Source: Symbiodinium natans | Lineage: Eukaryota; Sar; Dinophyceae; Suessiales; Symbiodiniaceae | DNA length: 64,000 nt | Assembly (NCBI GenBank): GCA_905221605.1 | Contig: CAJNDS010002608.1 | Span: 113,017 to 177,016, forward strand | Direction: 5' to 3' | Shown: positions 12,101-24,100 of the stretch, one piece after another | Layout of the letters: every line of letters begins with the position of its first letter | How positions within the stretch are numbered: the stretch's first letter is position 1 | The notes under the pieces: generated by a model | Seen by the model: only the letters and a program-made list of their open reading frames with translations | What the model was told of the DNA's origin: nothing | Databases searched by the model: none | Made by a program: the position numbers and the translations under genes

Positions 12101-15100
12101 AGGGCTTCGGGCTGCTTAGGGCTTATAAGACTCCTCCTTCTTGTCGACCTTGACTTGCAGAGCTCAAGATATCCCAGGCCTCGTTGCGCAATGCTGATTC
12201 GAGGGCTCCAGGCCTGCCTCGGCGACCCAGCGCATGACGCGGCCAAGGCAGCTTGTCCGGCTTGCCATGTGACAGGGCGAAGAAGCCCGAGAAGAATCGG
12301 ATTTTCCTCGCTCGCGTCTCCTAGTCTGGGAATCAGCGTCCACAGGCCGCTTGCCCAACAGGGACGACTCCACACCCTCCTCGTGGTCGGGCTGGTTGCT
12401 TGCATGGCCCCAGAAGAGCTGTGGCAGGGAGAAGGTTTAGGATTTAGGGCCGAGGGTTTTGGGTTCAGGGTTTAGGGTTTAAGGCAGACCCGAAACATGC
12501 AAACACCCTAATCACATAAAGCACTAGAACTCCGAGACTGTAAAGACCAATTCCTAAGACTCTACGACCCCTGCCGGCAAGACCCGGGTGTGGAACACGC
12601 GTGGCACTACGCCCCAACCGAGCCTCACCTCAACTTCCGCATAAGAAAAACCTTCGAGCCGAAAAGAAGGTACCCTAAAAACAACTGGTGCAAGCCTCTA
12701 GGCAAAGGGCTTATCGGGTGACTTGGAATGATAGATGCTTTACGAAGCCTACACCGTAGGCCCTTACCAGGGTTTAGGGGTTTAGGGCTACAGGGCCCGC
12801 ACGCACAGCATGGTCTGCACCAGGCCACCATGGCCTCGGTGTGCCATTTCCAGGGCTCATGTTTACCCTTTAACAAGGGGAAGTGTGCCAATCTTGGCCA
12901 AGGGTTTAGGATTTCGGGCGTTAGGGCTTGCGTTGCCGAGTGTTAAGGGTGTTTAGGGTTTTTGAGGGTCTGGGATGTTTCGGGGTTTCTGGGATTTGGG
13001 ATTCGCCGACTTCCAAGGGGTTCAGAATGGAAGCGAAAACTGTAGCTTCAGGGCTTGGGGGTTTGGCTTACAGATTTTAACCTCTTGAAACCGACAGGTA
13101 GGGTAACCCTATTCCCAGTAATTCAGGCAAGCCTAAACCCAAATCAACACACTCCTCCAGAAGGGTTACAAAAAAAAACACAGGTAAACCAAAGGTTACG
13201 AAAGTCAGCCGATGCTCAGCCCTCGGGCCGCGTAGGGCAGCTTCTGAGGACTAGACTTCATCCCTAGACCGCAACCCTTTTAGAGGGTTGCGGTCTAAGG
13301 TTTAAGGTTCAGGGTCTACAGTAATGCTTGAAGCGGAAACCAACGGCAAATGCCCGGGCGTCCGGCCATCGAAGTTCCTTAGCGCTGGGAGGTGAAGGGT
13401 GTATTCCCCCCAATTGGGTACTAGCATACCCTAAAAGGCCCATGCCCCATGCCGAAAAAATGACGAGCCCCTAAGCAGGCCCCAAGGCTGCACTGTTCGA
13501 GGGAACGAGGGGCCTATTGACGTTCTGGGGTTCGGGGTCTCGGGGGTTTCGGGTTGACGAATATGCTTGGACATTCCCGCAACTCATCTTCGAGTAAAAG
13601 CATGTTGCCTGTTTTGACAATTGCTTGTTCCTCCTAAACCCTAAAACCCTCAAACCCTCAAACCCTAAAACCCTAAACCCTATGACTCAAAATCCTATGA
13701 CTCAACCGAAACCAGTGTCGGCTATGTTGGAACCAATCCAGGCCGAGCATCTGTATCCAGTCGCCCTCGAACACCAGTGAAACGCTTCTGGGCGCATGCC
13801 GTGGAAGAATCGCTAACCAAGCCTAATGAACCCATGAACCTACAAAAACAATCTTATCGACTCAGACCCCAAACAGTGCAAGAGCAGTTCAATGGCATCG
13901 CAGCTTCACGAGGAGCATGCGCCGGGGGAGCTCTGTGTGGAGCACCACGAAAATGCAGACCACCCTAGGACGGATGCACAAGGCGACCCATCCAAAAGCC
14001 CGAGAGGCAGGAAGGTGCGCCCTGCCAAGTTTTCGCGACATGGAGCGATGCAAGCCTCAAAAACTGAGCGGACCAGAGGCGGGAGAGCGATTGGGACCGA
14101 AACGCGCGTCGGAAGTGGGCAATAGTGAGTTGTGCTGTCCGGTGACGCCAAGACCTTGGTTTTGACTGAAGCCAGTCGGCACCCAATTCCGTAGTCAAGT
14201 CCGCGCATAGGCGAGATGGCGATTCAGGGCGCCACGCACAGACCAGGCCACGCGGGGGCGCCACCGAGGTGCTAGAAGACCGAACCGCTCAAATCTTTGG
14301 AAGTATCTGCGCCTGGCAGATCGTCAACCCTACGAGTACGGGTAGAACTCGGTAGAACTAGTGATAACCCCAAATCGTCCCAACTGAATGCGCCCTAAGT
14401 AAACCCCGATGAGAACTCCTTGCTAAATTTTGCCCTTCACATAGGCCAGATGTGAATGTGAAAGTTTACAAAGTGAACGGCAAATAAACCCACATACCCC
14501 TCCCCCCCAAAAAGTAGTAAGACCATAAGTGAGTAGAACTTAACAACAAAGTAAGACAAAAAGTGAATGGGGGTTAACAACAGTACCAAAAATAAAGAGA
14601 ATGTTAGCAATGCGCAAAATGGCAGGCCTCTGGTGGAGCGCCTGGCCTCCCGAGAAGGAGCGCTGCTGCGCCTGTCCGCCGGTTTGGGGGTTTGGGGGGG
14701 GCTTTGGAAGTTTGGGGGGGGTTTTGTGGGTTTGGGGGGGTGGGGTTTAGGGTTTGGGGGGCGAGGGGGGGTTTGGGGGGTTTGGGGGTTGGGGGGGGTT
14801 TTGGGGGTTTGGGGGGGTGTTGGGGGGTTTTTTGGGGGTTTTGGGGGGTTTGGGGGCGTTTGGGGGCGTTTGGGGGTTTTGGGGGGTTTTGGGGGGGCTT
14901 TGTGGGTTGGTCTCCAGGGTCCAGAGCTTAGGGTTTAGGGTTTGACCCTCCAGCCCGACAGGATTTTGGAGTTTAGGGATTCAAACACTGTTTGGCTTAT
15001 ATAACTCAAAGTCTGATCTGCGGGCATGAGCCTGCAAATTGGAGATCGCAAGCCTAGAAACTGCAAACCTCGCCAGACCCTCTAGGGAGGGGGGGTTCGA

Positions 15101-18100
15101 GATGACGGACCTTTGGACCTTATCAAATCGTATAGTTCTTGTTACTTAGGTACCAGCAAGGACCCATCATTGAGATGAGCCTCCGTATTCCCAATGATAT
15201 AGTACCTCTCCAAACGTGCTGAAATGCACGGACCATGGCCTCATGCTTGGCGAGGGAGTGGTACATGCCTGTCGAGTGCCATGCTTGGAGAAGAGCGAAA
15301 AAGCACCAGAAACTAAGGCCGCGCGTGACGGAAATGGGAAGAAAGCGCACGGTTCGAAGCTTTGGCAGCTAGCCCGAAGCTACCTTGATGATGACCTGGA
15401 CCCTATGCAACCCTAAACCCTGCCTGGCGGTTGGATGGCCACCGCTTGTCGATCCTGAAGGGGTTCGACCAGCAAAACTAAGAACCTGAAACGCAAGCCC
15501 AAAAAGCCATGACCATGCCAAGATAGCCCTCATGCCCCAAATTCTGCAAGCCCCCAAACCCAAGGTTCTTTGGGGTTTCAAGCTTAGGAATTTAAAGTGT
15601 TTTTTCTTAAGCCTGCTGTTTCTGGAGGGCGCGAGGGCTTGGTGGGACTTCCGGGCCTAGGGCTAGGGTCTGGGGTTGGTGGTATAGGGGTTAGTACTGT
15701 GTCTAGGGTTTGCGGTTGAGGGTGGGGGTCAGGGTTCTGGTTCTTTGGTGCTTTAGAGCTTTGCGATTAGGACCTTCGCGATTTCAGGGCCACCCTTCTC
15801 TCCTCCCGAAGGAACCGATGCCAACGCAAGGATGAGAATGCGCGGCCCCCAAAGAGTCCCAAACACCATCTTATCCAGAGGGCTCCTGAACCCCAGCCCG
15901 TTCACCAACAAAACATAAAAGCCCTAAAAGCCCCAAAAAACCTAAAAGCCCTGGAACCAAAAACCATGCACCCTAAACCAATTGCAGGCCATGCGGCCGT
16001 CAGAGCTCCAACCACCAGGGCAATGCCACCTGCCGGGTTTAGGGTTTAGGGTTTAGGGTTTAGGGTTTAGGGTTTAGGGTTTAGGGTTTAGGGTTTAGGG
16101 TTTAGGGTTTAGGGTTTAGGGTTTAGGGGATCCAAAATCGCATGCAACATCCATGCAGTGCTAGATTCATTGAGCTCCTTTTGTGTTCATTGGCTGGTCA
16201 CGTGAATGTGAAGATGGTCGTAAATAAGATCCCCTTACACACAAGAAGCGAAATCATGCGCACCGTTGATTAATAAATGGAGTTGGATCCATAAAATAAC
16301 TAATCGGCCTGTTTTGGCCGATCGCCTTCTAGGACAACCGCATCTTTCCACGACCTTAACGGAACATTGTGACCTTTCTAGCCCTCTGGAAGTTTCTTGT
16401 TTCCGGTCTTTGCCTTAGCCTTGCAGAGCCTAATTTAGCTTGAGCCTGCCTGCGACAAGTAGGCACTCCGCTGCGGACCAAGGCAGGACCCTCCAAGGAT
16501 CTCAACCCCACCCAATTGTTTCGGGGCCCCTCTGGCCTCGGCTTATTCCCAATCCTTGGGGGAGCTTCTTGAAACATCTCACAAAGATTTACCTAGGTGC
16601 CTTTTCTGAAGCGTTCGAAGAGAACCCGCTAAAGGGCACCCGCCCAGAGCTTGAGCCCAGGAACAGTGCGCGATGCATGGGCAATGATCTAAGCTATGAA
16701 CCCTAGACCCTAAATCCTGAACACCTACTAAACGGGTGAAAGAACACCCCTGATAGCCGATGGTGCGAACAAGGGCCCATAACTTAGGTCCCCAAACCCT
16801 AAATTTCTTGAGCTTAACCCCGCCCTCAAAAAAACTAAAAAGCCCCATCATACGCTCCATAAACCAAAAAAATTCAACCGCCCTGACAGCCGCCCTGAAC
16901 CCCGAAGCTGCTCGCCTCCCAGGGAGTGGCCAGTAATGACGACCTCCTGCCGGCCGTGAAAGTGGGGGGGTTTGGGGGGGTTTGGGCTTTAGGCTCTAGG
17001 CGCACTAGGGCCTAGGGGCGTTGTCAGAGCCTGTGTGGCTGTGTGCGTGCACAGCTGCGCAGGAACAACCGGGGCCTGGTCCCGTGGAAGTGACCTCACG
17101 TGCTCGAGGATCTCACCTGATTCCAGCTGAAGGTTTCTTGTCTAGCCTACCGACGTGTTTTTCAGAATCTGCAACTAAGAACTCAAAACACATGGACAGT
17201 TCTCTGAATGATGTTCCCTTTTTGGGGTCCCTGTTGTACACCCCTAACTGCCTCTGCGGTCGGGATGGTAATTTTGGGGGTTCAGGTTCTTGAGTGTTGT
17301 TAGAGAGGCTGACGCAGGCCAGGCCAAGGTGCTGTAGTGCCACTGGTTGTCCGCCAAGCCGAGGCCGCCTGATGAGTTGGGGAGGTTTTAAAGCTTGAGG
17401 GCTTTAAGGTTTGTGCGATTAAGGGCTCTTGTGCTAGGGTCTGCCCACAGCAATGGCAACCAAGGGCTATCGGGGACCGCTTGGGTCTGGAGTCTCGGTA
17501 CTGGTCGGCTGAGAAGGAAAGATCAGGCCCCCCTTCTGCCGCTGATTCCTGGAGCCATATCACCCTCCAGGGTCCAGGGTTAAGGCTCAAGCCTACACAG
17601 GTAAGATGCCACCATGCGGGAACCCTCATGCCCGACAGCGTGTTGAGCTTGGAACTGACGGTTGCTTGATTATTTAGAATGGGTACGTTGGGTCGCGTTT
17701 TTATGTTGCAGTGATGCGGGGCTGCTGACAAAGTGATAGTCTTAGTAATGATTTGCTTGAGTCAGCCCCGTGCTTCGCCGCGCCTAGGATGTCATGGATC
17801 GTCCGGATGACGAGCGAGGCGGAGTCCCTGGGCCAGATCCTGGGCTGGCTTTTGAAGGGGCATCAAGCGATTTAGGGTCCTAATATCAGGGTAGGTAGGG
17901 ATGGGTAGGGATAGCTAGGGATAGGTAGGGTAGGGTAGGGTAGGGTAAACCCCAATCCCGAACCCTGAACCACGCTGGGGTTTAGCAATGAGCCCGTTTA
18001 CCCTTTTAAGGCTTCAGGGCATCCAAACCATGAGCCTATAGCTCCACAAAAGACTGAATAGCACTGGGGCCTGGCAGCTTTCAACCTCCAAAAAGCTCCC

Positions 18101-21100
18101 AGGAACCCGGGACCCGTCAATTTCATCCCCAAAAAAAGCCTTGAGGTAACCATCCCACCGTCACGAGGTGGGTACAACCATACAAGCATGATTTGAGGTG
18201 CGAACTCCAGAGCTCATTCGTCAACCAGGGCTGAAGGGTTGGTTCAGGGCTCCCCTCTAAGCCCTCTAGACCCTAAACCCTAGACCCTAACCGAATAGGG
18301 CTTAAGGCAAAGCGACCGGATAGTCGGGAAGACCGTGGCCAGAATCCCAAGGGACACGGGCTCCGTCCACCTCAGTTTTCATCCGTGGCGTCGGCTTAGG
18401 TTTTGGGTCTTGGGGTTTAGGTCGTAGGGCGTCAGTTTGAGACCTCATGCGGCTCTTCTGGGAGGTTAGGGCTTTAGGTGGTTGGGGTTTAGGGTTTAGG
18501 ACAAGGGCTTCAGAGGGTTTAGGGATTTTGGACTTGGGCTTTCGAGTTGAGGGTTTTGGTACTTTTGGGCTATGATCTAAGGACGATTTCCACAGACCAG
18601 AGAGACATCCTGAACAGCTTCTTGGTGGGCGTCGTTTATCGGTTTAGGTTTTGGGGTTCAGGGTTTAGGGCTTGGGAATTGGGTTTGTAATGGTTTTCGG
18701 GCTAGGTGTGCCCAAAGCCTAGCCCCAAACTCAGATCCCCCTAAACCCGAAACCCGAAACCCGAAACCCTAAACCCTATAGAGTGGCAGGGGGCATGCGC
18801 AAGTTCTCCGCGTAGTCGGCAATTCGGCTGATGTCCTCCAGGGAGCCGATCTTGAGACTTTGGGTGCTTGGGGGCCGGGGTTCCTCTAGGTAATTCCTCA
18901 ACCCAGACGCGCGACGCAAAAACAAAACAAAACGTGCCAAAGAACGGGGTCACGGGCATGTAGGAAAGCGTGGCAGGCACTGCGAAATTGAATCTTATGA
19001 CCAACCCCAGCAGTCAGGAAGCAACATCGGGTCACGATTTTTGCGACCAGTGCCATCTGACGAGCATGCGGCTTCATGCACTTGCTGCTTGCTGGTAACA
19101 TGGGCGTAGTCATCGTGCGGGCATGGATGCTCTGGCCCTGCGCATGCACTGGTAACATAACATGGACGTACTCGTGGGCCGGAAAGCGAAGATGTGCACC
19201 TGCAAGCCTAACCCAGAACTCCGTTCCCCACTGCGGCCCCTAACCCCCTAAGCCCTTGAACCCTAAACCCTGCATAAACCCCCGACCGGTAACCCCTGAA
19301 CCCCCAAATCCTCCCCAAAAATCCTCAACCCCTGAACCCTTGAACCCCTGAACTTCCGTCCGTGCCGCTGACGCTAATCACCGTCAGGTTGCGGCAGCTG
19401 CCATCCTCCGGAGACCCGTCTATGTGTATTTTAGATTTAGGGTTTAAGGTTTAGGGTTTAGGGTTTAGGGTTTAGGGTGTAGGGTTTAGGGCTTAGTATT
19501 CGGGGCGCGGCTTTAGGGTTTTTGTACGTTAAAAAACCTCCATTTAGGGTGTTTTGGGTTTTTTAACGTTAAAAATTCCTAAATGCATGGACCCAGGGAA
19601 CATTTCTTAGAGAACTGACCACGTGAAGGGATGAAAGGCACCCGGTTACCCAGTCACCCAACAAAAGAAGGGAGGGCGTTTTTGTTGAAATGGACTTGAA
19701 AGGGGACCTCACCCCTAACAGAAAGGGAACAAAGGTACTTCTGGGCATCCGAGCAATCCCAAAACCTAAAGCAAACCGGCGCTCAACTTGAACCTTAACA
19801 ACCCTATGAGCCTAAAGCCCGCAACCCTAGAACTCCAGGCGCCTGCCAGGAAGGCCAGTAGGCGTTCTGAGGCTCGCAGCGGCGGATCTGGAACTCCAGC
19901 CAACGCCTGGCTTACAAAGACAAGGAGAGGGCTTTTGGGGTTTGAGGGTGGGTTAGGGTTTAGGGTTTAGGGTTTAAGGTTTAGGGTTTAGGGTTTAGGG
20001 TTTAAATAGAAAGAGCATGGAGCGGCCTCTGCAGCTCCTCCCGCTGCAGGGCGCGGATGGACACGTCCATCTGCGGGAACCTTGGCCGCCACAAGCCACT
20101 AAGCAACCCTGGATAGGTTTTAGGTTTTAGGGTTTAGGGTTTAGTGTTTAGGGTGCAGCATCTCGTGTTCGAGCTTTCACCATTCAAGCAGCTTCTCAAG
20201 CGACAGAAAATACCCGCCCAAAGAATCCCGCAAAATTGAGACAACATACAGTTCACTCAATCCATACATTACATAATAAAGGCCCCCCCAAAGCCTTAAA
20301 GCAGCCACCTCAAGCTCTTTCGCTTTGCCAATCCACAGACACTCGATTTCGAAAACCCCTAGCCCCTAAACCTACACACCCTGAACCCCAAAGCCCTTGG
20401 AAGCCCAAACCCTCGAGTCGTCGCACCCGTGGCATCTTTTCAGGGTCGAGTCGCTACTCCTCTAGCCTTACGTTGGTTTGGTAGGGCTTTAGGGAGTCCG
20501 ATACCCTTATCCCCGAAAGCACCCTGTCAGCCAGTAAGACTTTAGCTCAACTCTTGGTCTTAAGCCTCTTGCCCTGGGCGATTTGAAGCCCTAAGTCCCG
20601 GAAAGCCCTGAAACTTTTCTTTGGAGCCCTGCCCTTTTTGGGCTCTCTCTTTTCGGACGGGGGCTTTAGCCCTTCAGGGACTCTAGGGTCTGAGCCTCCC
20701 AAGTTTCATCCCGGCCCCCTAAGCCCCAAGCCCTACAGTCTGAAACCCTGAACCCTAGAATATCGGGTTCAGGGAGTTTAGGGTTCTCAAGGGCGCGATG
20801 TAGGGGCTACTTCGGCATATAGGGCCTATATAAGGTATAACATAGGGCTTTTTATAGGAGAACAAGATTAAGGGGTCCCTTCTAGGGGGGGTCCATCCCT
20901 TAAGGCTAGGGCGCTGCAGGAAAACCCCCCAAACCTGAGCCAAACCGGGCGGCAGATGCTGCAGTAGCTCGGGGATGGCGTTCTTCTCCGAGGGGCTGAT
21001 GTACGCCCTCATTAGGGTTTCGGGTTTGGGGTTTGGGGTTTGGGTTTTGGGTTTTTGGTTTTGGGTTTTGGGGTTTGGGGCTTGGGGCTTGGGGTTTGGG

Positions 21101-24100
21101 GTTTGGGGTTTGGGGCTTGGGGCTTGGGGTTTGGGGTTTGGGGTTTGGGGCTTGGTGTTCAGGGTTTTTGGGTAAGGGGTGTGGGGTGTGGGGTTTGGGG
21201 TTTAGGCCTAGGCAGGCAGGAACCTTAGGTACCTGTAGGGAAGCTTAGGGAAGCTTAGGGAGCCTGGACCTGGCAGGAGCCCATAACTAATGTTGATTCA
21301 GGGTTTAGGCTTAGGCGACCCAGTTGCTCCTTCGCGGGTGAGGGAAGTGATCTGCCTCTAACCATGGGGCCCCTCGGTGCTGGAGGTGTTTTGAGAGGGC
21401 GTCAAGGGCTTTCAAGCTTGCAAGGGCTGTTAAGGGGTAGGGGTTTTAGGGTTTAACTCGTGGACTTCGTCTGTGCACTTTGGGGACGCATCTCAGCTGC
21501 CGACGTCAGGGCCAAGAACGCGTAGTCTACCAGCTGCAGGCCGTGCCAGGTATGCCCACACACCTCGTTGTGCAGGTTGAAGCGTCTGGATTTCGGGTTT
21601 AGGGCTTGTCGGTTTAGGATTTAGGGATTCTGAGGTGTGGCCCCGCAAAGGCAGCCAACACAACCATGAATTAATCAGTCACTAACCTAAACCCGAAACC
21701 CTAAATCCTAAACCCTGAACTTCCCGACGCCTCAGGATTCCCAGCCTGGTTTCATGGCTAAAGCCAAACACGCATCGATGATAAGCACATCAAGACCACT
21801 GATGGCCCCTGCAGAATTCAAGAGGGAAGCCTGAATGGGAAATCATCGGGGACTGCGTAAATCAGGGTCTCATGATGGTTGAAGAAGGCTCTGTGCTTTG
21901 GGGTTCTCCATATTTCCCCTTGGCCCATTGCCTAGCCCTAAACCCCAAACCACGAAGCTGAGGCTCTGCATATCGCCTGGTCGCGTTCGAGGCCAGGACG
22001 GCCGTGGGAAGCGCATCTGAATGGCAATGTAAAGGAACTTCTGGGTAGGAAGTTACTATATCCCCCCGATTGAACCCCCACAAACACTTCATAAGTATAA
22101 TCAACATACTTTCGGGCTAGTGCGGGGGGTGGGGCATTACATTAGGTTGAGGGGACTACAATCTCCACGAACACATCTCCGCAGATATGGACAGGAGATC
22201 GCAGGGATCGATAGCCAGAAGCATTCCTTTTTCCCGGAGGGGGCGGCGGGGGGGGGGAATGGCGCTAGAGCATTTTGTCATCAGGACCCGAGATTGCTTG
22301 GTGCCAAGTACCAGCATGCCAAGATCTACTCCATCTCGCAGTTCGCAAACGCCACGCGTAAGCCAAAATCCGGGCAAGTGGATTTATAAGGCTTACGGGT
22401 AGTTCTGTACAGACAACCATGCCTGTTGGTTTGTCTGGGGGGCACTAATTTACAGAGCTGCCCATGTGTCCTTTCATCTTCTCTTCCGGGCTGAAGTTAA
22501 CACCACCTTCATAATAACAATAGCAGCATTCACGTGTTTCATTGCCAAATGAAGCAGGTGAATGCTACTATTGCTATTGCTACCATGAAGGGGTGTGAAA
22601 CAAAGACTGGATACTTCAAATATACATGTTGCAAACACTGCAATCAATTTCAGAATTACAGAAGCGTGTTATGGTAAGTTGCAGCAGTTTACAACAAAGG
22701 CATGCATGAAGCGCAAATCCCAAGGACACCCACAAGCCTGCTCTTCGGCATTAGCCGATCCACTCTCACAACCCTAGTTTAAGGGCTTAGGGTGCAGGGT
22801 TTAGGGTTTAGGGTTTAGGGTTTGGGGTTTGGGGTTTAGGGCACTTGCCTGCCCCGTCCTCGACCACGGGCACACCTTTGGCGCCCAGCGTCAAAACCTT
22901 CCAGGCTCGCTTCTCGAGGATGCTAATGAGGCTGTGGGGGTTCCCTGAAGCCTAAAACCCTGAAAACCCTGAGAAACCTCTTCGAAGCCCTTTAAAAAAC
23001 CCCAAGAAACCTCTCAAAAATCTCAAAACCCGAAAAAACTCTAAGAAACCGCTTAAAACCCTAAAAAAAACCTGAGAACCCTAGAGCCCCAGAGCCCTGA
23101 AGCCGACAGGCAGGGAGCCCCTGTGCATTCCGTCTTGGTTTGCCCAAACAGAAGCAATCCTCGTAGATCTGAGAACCCTAACCCAAAGACACGAAACCCT
23201 GCGAGCTTTGTGGCCATGGGGCAGAGGCACCAGCATTGACGATTTCAACGCTCTTCTGGTCCTTGGCAGCCTGTTCAGGTCTCAGCGCTTCTCGAGCATG
23301 TGTTCATGATTCGTTCTCACTGTTCATCAGAGTGTGTCTTGAAGCCCTCTCCTACTTGTTCTTACTTGATGTTAATATTATCACATGACATTCTGATTGC
23401 AGATTCAGCTCTTGGTTTCCCGATTTGGGTGCGCCCAAAGATCCAAGCCGGCTCTCGAAACCCGTATACGTGACCGCTGTTGTGAACAGCCGATCTGTTG
23501 AGAGCTTCAAGGGCTTGGGGTTCTCTGACTCAGATGCTTAATTATCGTCCTTTAGGTTCAGGCTTGTGGGGCAGACGCCATATTTTGCGCGCGAGAACAC
23601 TCGCGTGTAAAACTGCTGGCGTACGATCAACTATTCTGCTTACCCCCTGGGGGGGTGGGGTCCGGTTGTGGGGTTTTGTGGTTTGGGGTTTAGTTAGGGT
23701 TTAGGTTTTAGGGTGTGAGGTTTCGGGTGTGGGGTTCGGGGTGGGGTTTAGGGCCGCCAGCCTGCCACCAGACCAGGTCCTTCGGATTTGGGGACTTCTT
23801 GTGCAGGTTCCCCACATGAGGGCACCTTTTCTGTAACCATGATAATTAACATGAGCCCTTTCGATCAGGCTGCGCAAGAAAAGTGACGAGTTAGGCAACT
23901 GCAGATGCAAGCAATCCTAGGCGCCAGGGCTGCAAACTTTGCATCTAGCCGGCCAAGCCCGAATATCCAGTTGCAACAGTCAGATGGTGTGGCGAAGTCA
24001 CATGGCTAATCTCCATACCGCAGCCCGCACGGGCTCCGTTTTGCTTGCACTTGGGCCCGACAAAAGGGACGAGCTAGCAGCCAGAAGGTTGCCTTTTTCG

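Noticed and set aside
14567-14945. Gly/Trp/Phe-rich plus frames up to 123 codons
   Set aside because: Pure product of the TTTGGGGG array; all three frames are open at once. The first part (PLVERLASREGALLRLSAG) looks natural, but the lipase needs no exon here.
16036-16129. TTTAGGG array as a chromosome end
   Set aside because: Unique coding sequence continues on both sides and the array is only about 94 bp; it is interstitial.
20975-21248. Gly/Phe/Leu/Trp-rich plus frames
   Set aside because: Translation of TTTGGGG/CTTGGGG heptamers.
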